Positions 1-8,381 of a DNA stretch of 45,932 nucleotides are shown here, piece after piece. The position numbers and the translations under genes were made by a program. Numbering within the stretch: the stretch's first letter is position 1; every line of letters starts with the position of its first letter. The stretch is from Mucilaginibacter sp. L294 (GTDB lineage: Bacteria; Bacteroidota; Bacteroidia; Sphingobacteriales; Sphingobacteriaceae), in NCBI RefSeq assembly GCF_001636615.1, contig NZ_LGEK01000033.1, forward strand, positions 1 to 45,932, given 5' to 3'. Below the pieces are notes generated by a model. That model had not been told where the DNA came from. It was given only the letters and a program-made list of their open reading frames with translations, and did no database searches.

Positions 1-12
1 TATAAGAGACAG
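1..12. other. Probable leftover sequencing adapter (Nextera mosaic end)
   Basis: The first 12 bases, TATAAGAGACAG, are identical to the 3' end of the 19-base Tn5/Nextera mosaic end AGATGTGTATAAGAGACAG. An exact match placed exactly at the window edge is best explained as untrimmed library adapter, so genomic sequence probably starts at base 13. Bases 13-112 hold no gene, only a small GCCCG-TAGC-CGGGC hairpin at 42-55. No SusC C-terminus can be read there in any frame. Confidence 0.75.
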
Positions 13-112
13 ATATTTGATTCATAATAACCAATTATAACGCCCGTAGCCGGGCACTTGCTAAAACAACTTTTATAGGAAGCTTTAAGCTTTGTTGAAT
101 AAAATTTATGCT

Positions 113-1843
113 ATGAGGAAACTTTACATTCTTAGCTTCTTTTGTGCTGCTGCCACTATACTTTTTTCGTGTAAAAAGGAGGGGTTTTTAGGCCAAACAC
201 AAACAAGCAATCTTACCGAAGATGCTGTTTTTAAAGACAGTGTTAATACTACAGCCTTTTTGTCCAATATTTATTTAAAGGTTGGTTTTAGCGAAAGTGC
301 AACCCGCTTTACTAATGGTGGTCTTGACGTGGCATCTGACGAGGCCGAGCCTTATGATAATAGTGAGGTAACTACTATTGGCTTTGCTAATGGCTCGGTT
401 GATGCGAATACAGTATCCGGTGATGCTTACAATACTTGTTATTCAAATATCCGGTCTGTAAATGTATTGTTAAAACATTTACCAACTACGCCTTTTAGAG
501 ATGCCACTAAAACGGAAATAAAAGCAGAAGCCCGTTTTTTGAGGGCCTGGTATTACGCTATATTATTAAAACATTATGGCGGCATACCTTTAATTGGCGA
601 TACTGTATATAATTATACCGATAAGATCCCTGCATCCCGTTCATCATATGCGGATTGTGTGGACTATATCATTTCTGAATGCGACCAGGCAGGCGCCGAT
701 TTGCCGTTTATACAGGAAGGGCCGCTTTATGGAAGGGCTTCAAAATCAGCATGTATGGCATTAAAAATGAGGGTGTTATTGTATGCGGCAAGCCCTTTGT
801 TTAATGATAAGACCCCTGTGCCTCAGTCAACACCGCTTACCATAGCAACAGATAATAAGATCAAAGTACTTGTTGGTTATACCGATTATAAAGATACACG
901 CTGGCAAGATGCTGAAAAAGCAGCTGAGGCGCTTTTAAATGGGCCATTTCAATTATATGTTGATAATACCACTGCCGGCTTTGGGTTTCAGTATGGGTTT
1001 ACGCTTCGCCCTAACCAGGAAAATATCTGGCAGTTAATGCGCCCCTTTAACCAAGATCTGGAAAACGCTTATGATCCACCGTCACGCGGTGGCCATGGTG
1101 GCGGGTTCCCCTACCAGGAACTGGTTGATGCTTTCCCTATGGCAAGCGGGGTAGATATTCATGACCCTGCTTCACATTACGACCCCAATCATCCTTACCT
1201 CAACCGCGACCCACGATTGGAATATACGGTTAATCATGACCAGTCGAAATTAATTACCGCCAGTTCATTAACACCAACGGCAATCAATATTTACACAGTT
1301 AACGGTTTGGGTACCGGTGTTGATGCAATTTACGCAGGTACAAAAACGGGTTATTATGGTAATAAAATGCTCGACCCCAAAGCCGTTCCAAATTCTTTCA
1401 GCCAAACGGCGAGATGTATACCATTAATACGCTATGCAGAAGTATTACTAAGCTACGCTGAAGCTGTGAACGAATTTGAAGGCCCTGCAAAAGCATATGA
1501 TCCTATTGAAAAGATAAGAATGCGTGCCGGATTAAATCCGTATAAATTACCCACCGGCCTAACCCAGGACGAGATGCGTAAAGTGATACAGAACGAACGC
1601 CGCTTAGAGCTCGCTTTTGAAGGTCATCGGTTTTGGGATGTTCGCCGCTGGAAAATAGCACCGCAAACGCTTACCCTGCAAATGACAGGCTTAGAGGTTC
1701 AAAAGAACAGTGCAGGCGAAATTCAAAACCTAAAACGTATTGATGTGCGCAAGCATGGGTTTAAACCGGCGCTTTACCTATGGCCATTACCAACAAGCGA
1801 AGTGGCAAAATCGCCGTTAACATACCAAAACCCGGGGTATTAA
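113..1843 (+). CDS. SusD/RagB family outer-membrane nutrient-binding lipoprotein
   Basis: This is a surface lipoprotein that binds glycan and caps a SusC transporter barrel. I chose ATG 113 (576 aa) because it gives a compact lipoprotein signal, MRKLYILSFF...LFSC followed by KK. The frame stays open to a TTG at 92, which would add only seven charged or polar residues. Family marks are visible: the helical TPR-like region with R-A-W-Y-Y and Y-G-G-I-P near residue 150, and the C-terminal NERRLELAFEGHRFWDVRRW segment followed by L-W-P-L-P and a QNPGY end. It is clearly related to the SusD at 6629-8344 (same R-A-G-L-N-P-Y and VRRWKIA stretches), so the two probably arose by duplication. Its own SusC should lie off the left edge. 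The family call is secure; the substrate is unknown, with mannose-containing glycan inferred from the neighbouring GH92 and GH2 genes. Confidence 0.93.
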   Translation: MRKLYILSFFCAAATILFSCKKEGFLGQTQTSNLTEDAVFKDSVNTTAFLSNIYLKVGFSESATRFTNGGLDVASDEAEPYDNSEVTTIGFANGSVDANTVSGDAYNTCYSNIRSVNVLLKHLPTTPFRDATKTEIKAEARFLRAWYYAILLKHYGGIPLIGDTVYNYTDKIPASRSSYADCVDYIISECDQAGADLPFIQEGPLYGRASKSACMALKMRVLLYAASPLFNDKTPVPQSTPLTIATDNKIKVLVGYTDYKDTRWQDAEKAAEALLNGPFQLYVDNTTAGFGFQYGFTLRPNQENIWQLMRPFNQDLENAYDPPSRGGHGGGFPYQELVDAFPMASGVDIHDPASHYDPNHPYLNRDPRLEYTVNHDQSKLITASSLTPTAINIYTVNGLGTGVDAIYAGTKTGYYGNKMLDPKAVPNSFSQTARCIPLIRYAEVLLSYAEAVNEFEGPAKAYDPIEKIRMRAGLNPYKLPTGLTQDEMRKVIQNERRLELAFEGHRFWDVRRWKIAPQTLTLQMTGLEVQKNSAGEIQNLKRIDVRKHGFKPALYLWPLPTSEVAKSPLTYQNPGY

Positions 1844-1876
1844 TTATTAAAGCAGACCGATATTAAATAACAAACT

Positions 1877-2350
1877 ATGTATAAAATATTAATGCAGTTA
1901 AGCCAGCGAAGGGCGATCGGAATACTACTTGCAGGCTGCATGTTGTTTGCAGTATCATGCAAAACAGAGAATATGGTGCCGATGGTTAATGAATCTGTTA
2001 AGAACATTGACGGTACCTGGAAAATAGCATCAGCAACATTAAACGGAACAGATATATTAAATACTATACCGGATGCCATGACCCATTTAACCGGGTTCGG
2101 TGTAACTTTTACCGATGGGAAGTATACGCTGGCAAACCCTATTCCTTTTATTGTAGATACAGATGGTACGTATACTTTTAACGATCCTCAATACCCGTTT
2201 GATATAAGTTTTACACCAACCGGGACAACAACAGCTGTTAAATCTACATTCCTATTCCCGGTAGTGCAGGGCCAAAGGCGTGTTACGCTAACTTTTAGCC
2301 CGGGTTGCAGCAAAAACATTTACGTATACACACTTAAAAAAGATAACTAA
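1877..2350 (+). CDS. PUL accessory lipoprotein, DUF5004-like
   Basis: A 157-aa secreted lipoprotein. The N-terminus has a signal segment ending L-F-A-V-S-C-K, with the lipobox cysteine near residue 28. The rest is predicted beta-rich, starting with I-D-G-T-W-K-I-A-S-A-T and running through several F-x-P-T-G-T strands, like a small lipocalin-like barrel. It starts 33 bp after the upstream SusD and ends 17 bp before the next lipoprotein gene, so it is in the same operon. Small lipoproteins of this kind (DUF5004 in Bacteroidota) commonly follow SusD genes together with a DUF4961 protein, which is the arrangement here. The family assignment is from memory of that arrangement and is not certain. 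Its biochemical role is unknown; binding or stabilising the SusCD complex is a guess. Confidence 0.75.
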   Translation: MYKILMQLSQRRAIGILLAGCMLFAVSCKTENMVPMVNESVKNIDGTWKIASATLNGTDILNTIPDAMTHLTGFGVTFTDGKYTLANPIPFIVDTDGTYTFNDPQYPFDISFTPTGTTTAVKSTFLFPVVQGQRRVTLTFSPGCSKNIYVYTLKKDN

Positions 2351-2367
2351 CACATAACAATTGTTAT

Positions 2368-3366
2368 ATGATAAAATATTTACGTAACACGCGAAAAAAA
2401 TTACCCAGGTACGTATTCTTGGCAGTACTTATCTTATTCCTGAGTAATTGCGATACCCTTATTAACTCTCTCACACAACCTACGACGGCAACTGTAGGGC
2501 AGGAGATCACCGCTGTATTAGATGCAAATTTTAATGTAGATGGCGGTCCATACACAAAACAGATAATAATAGGCATACTTGCGCCCAAATCGTGGAAGAT
2601 AGGTGAAAACGCAAAACTTACTTTTAGCGGGGATAAAGGTACGGGTACATTAACCCTGGTGCCATCAAACCAGGTTGCTGCCGGCGCAAAAAATGGCGAA
2701 AACTGGGCCACCCGTATGAAGAATAAATTTGGCATTGGCACAAACTTTATTGATGATATGGAGTGGGTGCCATTCCAAACCACAGAAAGCCTTACAGCAA
2801 ATAACAACGAAAAAGTAAACGCGAAGTTTCAAATAAAAATGAAGGTGGGTGTTGACGGGCAAAATACATCAGTAAAACTGGGTTATGTTATTTGTAATAA
2901 AGACGACGGATTGCCTGATGATAGCTCAGACAAATATGCTGTTAAATATTCCGATTGTTTGGAGGTAACCGGTGGTGCCGGCGATCTGATTGATTTTTGT
3001 AACCCATCTTTAGCGGTGCTTTCTCCGGTAAAAGTGCTTGATAACGATTTTGAAACCATCACATTTGATAATACGGTAACAACAACAGCCCTGAAAGATG
3101 TGCAGAATATTTACTTATGTGCAACCGCCCACACCAGTGATGGCCAGGATATTGTTGTTTGCTCGCAGGATGAGCGTTCAAAAATGATAAATATTGCCCC
3201 CAATAAATTTCAGATAACGATTTGGCCCCGTGGGTATTTCAATGTACCGGCGGGGAAAACACTAACCGGTGTCGACTATTATTTTACCGATCAGGGAGGG
3301 ACGGTAAAAGTTGGGTTTGGTAACGTATCAACGGTGCCTTTCAAAATTAAATTTCTTTGCGATTAA
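2368..3366 (+). CDS. PUL accessory lipoprotein, DUF4961-like
   Basis: A 332-aa surface lipoprotein. The N-terminus MIKYLRNTRKK is followed by a hydrophobic stretch ending L-F-L-S-N-C-D, the lipobox cysteine at about residue 28. The first ~170 residues look like an immunoglobulin-like beta domain (T-V-G-Q-E-I-T-A-V-L-D-A-N-F) with a K-I-G-I-L-A-P-K-S-W segment. The C-terminal half carries repeated beta strands and four spaced cysteines. It sits last in a SusD / small lipoprotein / this gene run and is separated from the following SusC by 110 bp, so it probably belongs to the SusCD pair whose SusC is off the left edge. DUF4961 is the family I recall in this position. No catalytic motif is visible, and glycan binding is only an inference. 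Confidence 0.72.
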   Translation: MIKYLRNTRKKLPRYVFLAVLILFLSNCDTLINSLTQPTTATVGQEITAVLDANFNVDGGPYTKQIIIGILAPKSWKIGENAKLTFSGDKGTGTLTLVPSNQVAAGAKNGENWATRMKNKFGIGTNFIDDMEWVPFQTTESLTANNNEKVNAKFQIKMKVGVDGQNTSVKLGYVICNKDDGLPDDSSDKYAVKYSDCLEVTGGAGDLIDFCNPSLAVLSPVKVLDNDFETITFDNTVTTTALKDVQNIYLCATAHTSDGQDIVVCSQDERSKMINIAPNKFQITIWPRGYFNVPAGKTLTGVDYYFTDQGGTVKVGFGNVSTVPFKIKFLCD

Positions 3367-3417
3367 ATTAAAATAGCCCGTGCAAATAATAATTAAATGC
3401 AGCAAGGTTTGCCCGTA

Positions 3418-3432
3418 AAACAGGACCTGTTT
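3418..3432. promoter_or_regulatory. 15-bp dyad upstream of SusC, possible operator
   Basis: AAACAGG-A-CCTGTTT is a perfect 7-bp inverted repeat with a single central base, 44 bp before the SusC start at 3477. The one-base centre suits a dimeric DNA-binding protein better than an RNA hairpin. No regulator for it is known here, and it does not resemble the TAAATCGNTTTA sites further right. Confidence 0.3.
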
Positions 3433-3476
3433 AGCCCTAATTATGCCCTTTAATTACAACTTATAAACCTGATTCT

Positions 3477-6400
3477 ATGCAATATAATTACTTGAAAAAA
3501 AGCATTTTAGTGTGGTTCATGCTTGTCATGATCGGCACTGGCCTTGCCTCCGCACAGGATATAGTTAAAACTGTACCCGCCGGATATGTTAGCGGTAAGG
3601 TTTTTAATCAGTTTAAAGAACCCCTGGCGGGCGTAAAGGTGCTTGTAACCAAAACTGCCGATACAGCAACTACGGATAAAAACGGAGTGTTTCAAATACT
3701 GGCCCAAAAAGGCAGTGTATTGCAAATAACGGGTACTGGTTATAACGCTGCCCATTATACGATCAATCATGCAGATAAAATAAACATTCAACTGTCAGAC
3801 CAGTTCCTGAAAAATACTGATAGGGTAGATGTGCTGTACAACACCATAAATAAAGAAGAGAATTTAGGCGCCGTATCAACCATATATACCAACCAGCTTA
3901 CAACAACGCCGGCATCATTATATACTTACGCTTTACCCGGCCAGTTGGCAGGTTTATATACCAGGCAAACAAGTGGCTTTGGTAACCCGCAGGCAGGTTC
4001 GCCAACTACAAACTCATTCCTGGTAAATTATGTAACAAGCCGTAACATTACTTCAAATGATAATAACGGGCAAATAAGCTTGCAGGTAAGGGGCGCGGTT
4101 AATGCGTTTGGTTTTGCTTCAGCGCCTATTACAGTCATTGATGGCGTTCAGCGCGAGTTATCATCAATTGATCCCGAAACTATTGAATCAGTATCGGTTT
4201 TAAAGGATGGCTTATCAAACATCCTGTTGGGTATAAACAGTTCTAACGCGGTTTTATTGGTAACAACAAAAAAAGCTCAACCAGGGCGTACACTAATATC
4301 TTTTACGGCTCAAACCGCCATACAGCAATCATTAGGCTTGCCAACACCTTTACCGGCTTACCAATATGCTTATTTGTATAACGAAGCGTTACAAAATGAT
4401 GGTAAAGCACCGTTTTATACAACTGCCGATTTTGATGCCTACCGTAATCACACCGATCCAATTGGCCACCCGGATGTAAACTGGTTTAACAGCATACTGC
4501 GTAAAAATTCGCCTATGCGTAATTATAAACTAAACATTACCGGGGGTAATAATATAGCCAGGTATTCTGTATCATTAAATTATCTTAACCAGGCCGGTAT
4601 ATTACAATCAGATCCATCACTATCATACAATACCAATAATAACCTTAGCCGCTATATTCTTAACTCGGATATAAACATCAGCGCTACAAAAGATTTTACC
4701 ATTGATCTGCAATTGTTCGGCCGTGTACAAAGTATTGGGTTTCCCGGCCAGGCAGCAGCTGGTTTTAGCAATGTATTTTCTACATTATTTGGTACGCCAA
4801 ATAATGCTTACCCTATATACAACCCTAACGGCAGTTTTGGTGGCACTAACCAAAGTTTTTATCAGAACAACCTGCTGGCTATGTCACAGTATTCGGGGTA
4901 TACCTTAACGCAGAACCACGATATATTAACCAACCTTGATCTTAAATATGATATGGGTAGTTATCTTAAAGGGTTATCGTTGCGTGCCAAAGGTAACTTT
5001 GCTATAAACTCTCAAAACTATATCGACAGAAGTTTACAGAACCCGGTTTACCAATACAATGCTAATGGCACCTATAATGTGTTTGGTTCGCCAAGGGTGC
5101 AAAGTAATAGTTTTAATAACGTATCAAACTCAAGATATTCATATGGCCAGGCTGCTATAGCTTACGATAATAGTTTTGGTAAGAATAATTTTAACGCGCT
5201 TTTGTTTTACGATTTTAGGTCGATCATACTCACCTATGATTTACCCCGCCTGATCCAGAACCGCGCCTTGCAGGTTTCATATAATTACGATGGAAAATAT
5301 TTTATAACAGGCGCTATCAATAACAGTGGCGACGATCGTTATGCGCCGGGCCACAGGTTTGGCATGTTCTACGCCGGCGGCATTGGCTGGCAAATGGGTA
5401 AAGAAAACTTTATTAAAGACAACGTATCGTGGATAGATTCATGGAAATGGCGTGCAACTTATGGCAACACCGGTAATGGTAACGCCGACGTGCCGGGCTA
5501 TTTCGCGTACCGCAAATCCTTTGATTCCAACAATGGCGCCAGTTACCCGCAAGGCACAGGCTACGCCAATGGGTCGGGTTATGGCGAAACCAACGGCGTT
5601 GTAAATGCAAATCTTGAAGCTGAGCGGGCACACAAAATAAATTTTGGTACGGATATAGCTATGTTCCACAACAAATTGCAGATCACTGCCGATTATTTTT
5701 ATGAGCGGTATTATGACCTTCTAAAAACCCGCGGAAACAGCAACCAGCTATTAGGCGCAAGCTATCCTTATGAAAATATTGGCGTAAACCTGATGCAGGG
5801 TGGCGAGCTTACCATAACCCACCAAAGCCACATAGGCGATTTTAATTATTTTGTTACCGGTAATGCAAGCATTGTAAAAACAAAGCAGGTGTTTTTTGAT
5901 GAGCTGAAGCCTTTATACCCATGGATGGTAAAAACAGGTTTGCCTATAACTGCTTTATATGGTTATACCGCATTGGGCTTTTTCCAAACCCAGCAGGAAG
6001 CAAGTACAAGTGCCACTACAGCAGGTTATACAGCTAAACCGGGCGATATTAAATATAAAGACCTGAACGAGGATGGCATCATCGATCAGAATGATGTATC
6101 GGCTATTGGCAATTTAAAACCGCTTATTTTTTACGGCCTAAACTTTGGCTTTAACTACAAAGGTTTTAACGTAGGCGTTATATTACAAGGGGTTGGCAAT
6201 ATGCAAACTATTTACAACCAGGGCGATATTACCCAAGGCTTTATGGGCAAAGGTGGTTTTGGCGGTGCACCATATGGCCAGGCTTATACTACTATACTTA
6301 ACCGCTGGACGCCCGAAACAGCCGCTACCGCTACTTTCCCAAGGCTAAGTATAAGTGCAAACCCTAACAATGGCGCGTGGTCAACATTTTACCTGCATTC

Positions 6401-6611
6401 GGCCAATTATATCCGTTTAAAAAATGCTGAGGTAGGGTACACCATTCCTTATATCGTAACATCAAAATTAGGGATATCAAGCTTAAGGTTTTTTGTGAAT
6501 GGCGAAAACCTGGTAACCATAGCCGGTTACAAAGGTATAGACCCGGAAGTGAACGGATTAGCTTACCCTATACAGCGTGTGTTTAACGCCGGGGTAAGTG
6601 TGAAATTATAA
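3477..6611 (+). CDS. SusC/RagA family TonB-linked outer-membrane transporter
   Basis: A 1044-aa TonB-dependent importer that forms a barrel with the SusD encoded 17 bp downstream. The N-terminus has a Sec signal (to about residue 26, ending A-S-A-Q). A carboxypeptidase-regulatory-like beta domain follows (Y-V-S-G-K-V-F-N to about 110), then the plug (ITVIDGVQRELSSIDPETIE near 220-240, V-S-V-L-K-D-G) and the barrel to the C-terminal G-V-S-V-K-L. The barrel carries the usual D-L-N-E-D-G-I-I-D-Q-N-D calcium-like loop near 860. Two points are odd. The usual E-V-V-V-x-G-Y-G segment between the N-terminal domain and plug is replaced by R-V-D-V-L-Y-N-T, and the plug carries an extra Asn/Ser-rich stretch near residues 165-200. 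The SusC family call is firm; the substrate is inferred to be a mannose-containing glycan. Confidence 0.95.
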   Translation: MQYNYLKKSILVWFMLVMIGTGLASAQDIVKTVPAGYVSGKVFNQFKEPLAGVKVLVTKTADTATTDKNGVFQILAQKGSVLQITGTGYNAAHYTINHADKINIQLSDQFLKNTDRVDVLYNTINKEENLGAVSTIYTNQLTTTPASLYTYALPGQLAGLYTRQTSGFGNPQAGSPTTNSFLVNYVTSRNITSNDNNGQISLQVRGAVNAFGFASAPITVIDGVQRELSSIDPETIESVSVLKDGLSNILLGINSSNAVLLVTTKKAQPGRTLISFTAQTAIQQSLGLPTPLPAYQYAYLYNEALQNDGKAPFYTTADFDAYRNHTDPIGHPDVNWFNSILRKNSPMRNYKLNITGGNNIARYSVSLNYLNQAGILQSDPSLSYNTNNNLSRYILNSDINISATKDFTIDLQLFGRVQSIGFPGQAAAGFSNVFSTLFGTPNNAYPIYNPNGSFGGTNQSFYQNNLLAMSQYSGYTLTQNHDILTNLDLKYDMGSYLKGLSLRAKGNFAINSQNYIDRSLQNPVYQYNANGTYNVFGSPRVQSNSFNNVSNSRYSYGQAAIAYDNSFGKNNFNALLFYDFRSIILTYDLPRLIQNRALQVSYNYDGKYFITGAINNSGDDRYAPGHRFGMFYAGGIGWQMGKENFIKDNVSWIDSWKWRATYGNTGNGNADVPGYFAYRKSFDSNNGASYPQGTGYANGSGYGETNGVVNANLEAERAHKINFGTDIAMFHNKLQITADYFYERYYDLLKTRGNSNQLLGASYPYENIGVNLMQGGELTITHQSHIGDFNYFVTGNASIVKTKQVFFDELKPLYPWMVKTGLPITALYGYTALGFFQTQQEASTSATTAGYTAKPGDIKYKDLNEDGIIDQNDVSAIGNLKPLIFYGLNFGFNYKGFNVGVILQGVGNMQTIYNQGDITQGFMGKGGFGGAPYGQAYTTILNRWTPETAATATFPRLSISANPNNGAWSTFYLHSANYIRLKNAEVGYTIPYIVTSKLGISSLRFFVNGENLVTIAGYKGIDPEVNGLAYPIQRVFNAGVSVKL

Positions 6612-6628
6612 TATTAACAGTAAAGGAT

Positions 6629-8344
6629 ATGATTATGAAGACCTTTAAATATAAGATACTACTAATAACAGCTGTAGTAGCTGTGGTTGCAGGCTGTAAA
6701 AAATATGAGCAGTACCCCGCCGAGCAGCGTACTATAGATTATGTTTTTGATAAAAAAGACTCGTTAGGTACCAACGCTTATTCTTTTCTGAACAGTACCT
6801 ACGCGCTTTTAACCAGCGGGCACAACAGGGTTGGTGGCGAGTATCTTGATGCTGCATCAGACGACGCGATCTCATCAGCAAATAATACAACCTCTGTTCC
6901 GTACTTATTATCAACAGGTACATACAATTCTACAAATTTACCCGGCGACGAAAATATTTGGCAAAACGCTTACGTAGCCATACGCAAAGCGAACGTATTT
7001 ATTAGCAATATAGATGTGGTACCGGTTAAGGATGAATTGCGCCCCGGTGTATCTATGAAATTCGCCTGGAAAAGCGAAGCAAGGTTTATAAGGGCCATGT
7101 TTTATTTCGACCTGCTTAAAAGATACGGTGGTGTACCCATTGTAGGCGATAAAGTATTTACGTTAGATGATGACTTAAACGTACCGCGCAACAGCTTTGA
7201 AGAGTGTGTAAATTACATAGTAAGCGAATGCGATGCTATAAAAGATAACTTACTTACCGTTCCGCTTGTGAGCCCTACGGCAAATTCGCAAAGGGTTACC
7301 AATGCAGCAGCTTTAACATTAAAGGCTAAAGTTTTGTTATATGCAGCCAGCCCGCTTTTTAATGGAGGTAATATTGATGGTAGTAACCCGCTAACAGGGT
7401 ATGCCAACTTTGATGCAAACAGGTGGGCGTTAGCAGCGAAAGCCGCAAAAGATGTAATGGCCCTGAATGCATTTACATTAATGCCCGATTTTAAGAATGC
7501 CTTTATAACGCAGGTGCCTGTTAATACCGAGGTTATTTTTGAAAGGCCGAACGGATCAACAAATACGGTAGAGTCAAACAACGGGCCTATCGGCTTTGCC
7601 ACAACACCAATTGGCCAGGGTAAAACCAGCCCAACACAGGACCTGGTTAACGCCTTCCCGATGAGTAACGGATTGGCAATTGATGCTCCGGGCTCTACTT
7701 ATGACCAGAACGACCCTTATGCCAACCGCGATCCACGCTTGCGTGCTACTATATTTTATAATGGCGCGCCGTGGCTAAGCTCTACAGTATTAACCTACGA
7801 AGGGGGGCGCAGCAAACCAAACGCAGGCAACTTGCAAACCACAACCGGTTATTACATGCGCAAGTTTATGGGGCTTTACGAAACTTCAACCAACTATGGC
7901 TCAGTATCTGAAGACTGGATGTACTTTAGGTATGCTGATGTTTTACTGGCATACGCCGAAGCACAGAATGAAGCACTTGCAGCGCCGGATAATACTGTTT
8001 ATGAAGCAGTAGAAAAAATACGCCAACGTGCAGGGCTTAACCCATATCAGCTTACACCAGGCCTTAGCCAGGAAGCAATGCGTACTGCTATACGTAACGA
8101 GCGCCGTATTGAGATGGCTTTTGAAGAAGACCGCTATTGGGATATACGCCGCTGGAAAATTGCAGAAGATGTAATGAACAAACCCAGGAGAGGGGTTATT
8201 ATAGCCAACACTACAGCAGGCTATACTTACACTTATACTGATGTACTTGCTACAAAATTCAGGGCGCCGGCCATGTACCTGTACCCAATACCTTACAACG
8301 AAACGGTAAAGAACTCAAAGCTTAAACAAAACCCGGGATGGTAA
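6629..8344 (+). CDS. SusD/RagB family outer-membrane nutrient-binding lipoprotein
   Basis: A 571-aa glycan-binding lipoprotein translated 17 bp after the SusC at 3477, its likely partner. The signal ends V-V-A-G-C-K-K, with the lipid cysteine near residue 23. The start may be ATG 6629 or the in-frame ATG 6635; both leave the signal intact. SusD marks are R-Y-G-G-V-P near 170, R-A-G-L-N-P-Y near 470, NERRIEMAFEEDRYWDIRRW near 492-511, and the end Y-P-I-P-Y-N-E...Q-N-P-G-W. It shares long stretches with the SusD at 113, pointing to duplication of the CD pair. A second SusC starts only 37 bp downstream, so this SusD could in principle serve either barrel. Confidence 0.94.
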   Translation: MIMKTFKYKILLITAVVAVVAGCKKYEQYPAEQRTIDYVFDKKDSLGTNAYSFLNSTYALLTSGHNRVGGEYLDAASDDAISSANNTTSVPYLLSTGTYNSTNLPGDENIWQNAYVAIRKANVFISNIDVVPVKDELRPGVSMKFAWKSEARFIRAMFYFDLLKRYGGVPIVGDKVFTLDDDLNVPRNSFEECVNYIVSECDAIKDNLLTVPLVSPTANSQRVTNAAALTLKAKVLLYAASPLFNGGNIDGSNPLTGYANFDANRWALAAKAAKDVMALNAFTLMPDFKNAFITQVPVNTEVIFERPNGSTNTVESNNGPIGFATTPIGQGKTSPTQDLVNAFPMSNGLAIDAPGSTYDQNDPYANRDPRLRATIFYNGAPWLSSTVLTYEGGRSKPNAGNLQTTTGYYMRKFMGLYETSTNYGSVSEDWMYFRYADVLLAYAEAQNEALAAPDNTVYEAVEKIRQRAGLNPYQLTPGLSQEAMRTAIRNERRIEMAFEEDRYWDIRRWKIAEDVMNKPRRGVIIANTTAGYTYTYTDVLATKFRAPAMYLYPIPYNETVKNSKLKQNPGW

Positions 8345-8381
8345 TTAACCGCTATATTAATTATTGACTTAAGAACTTATC

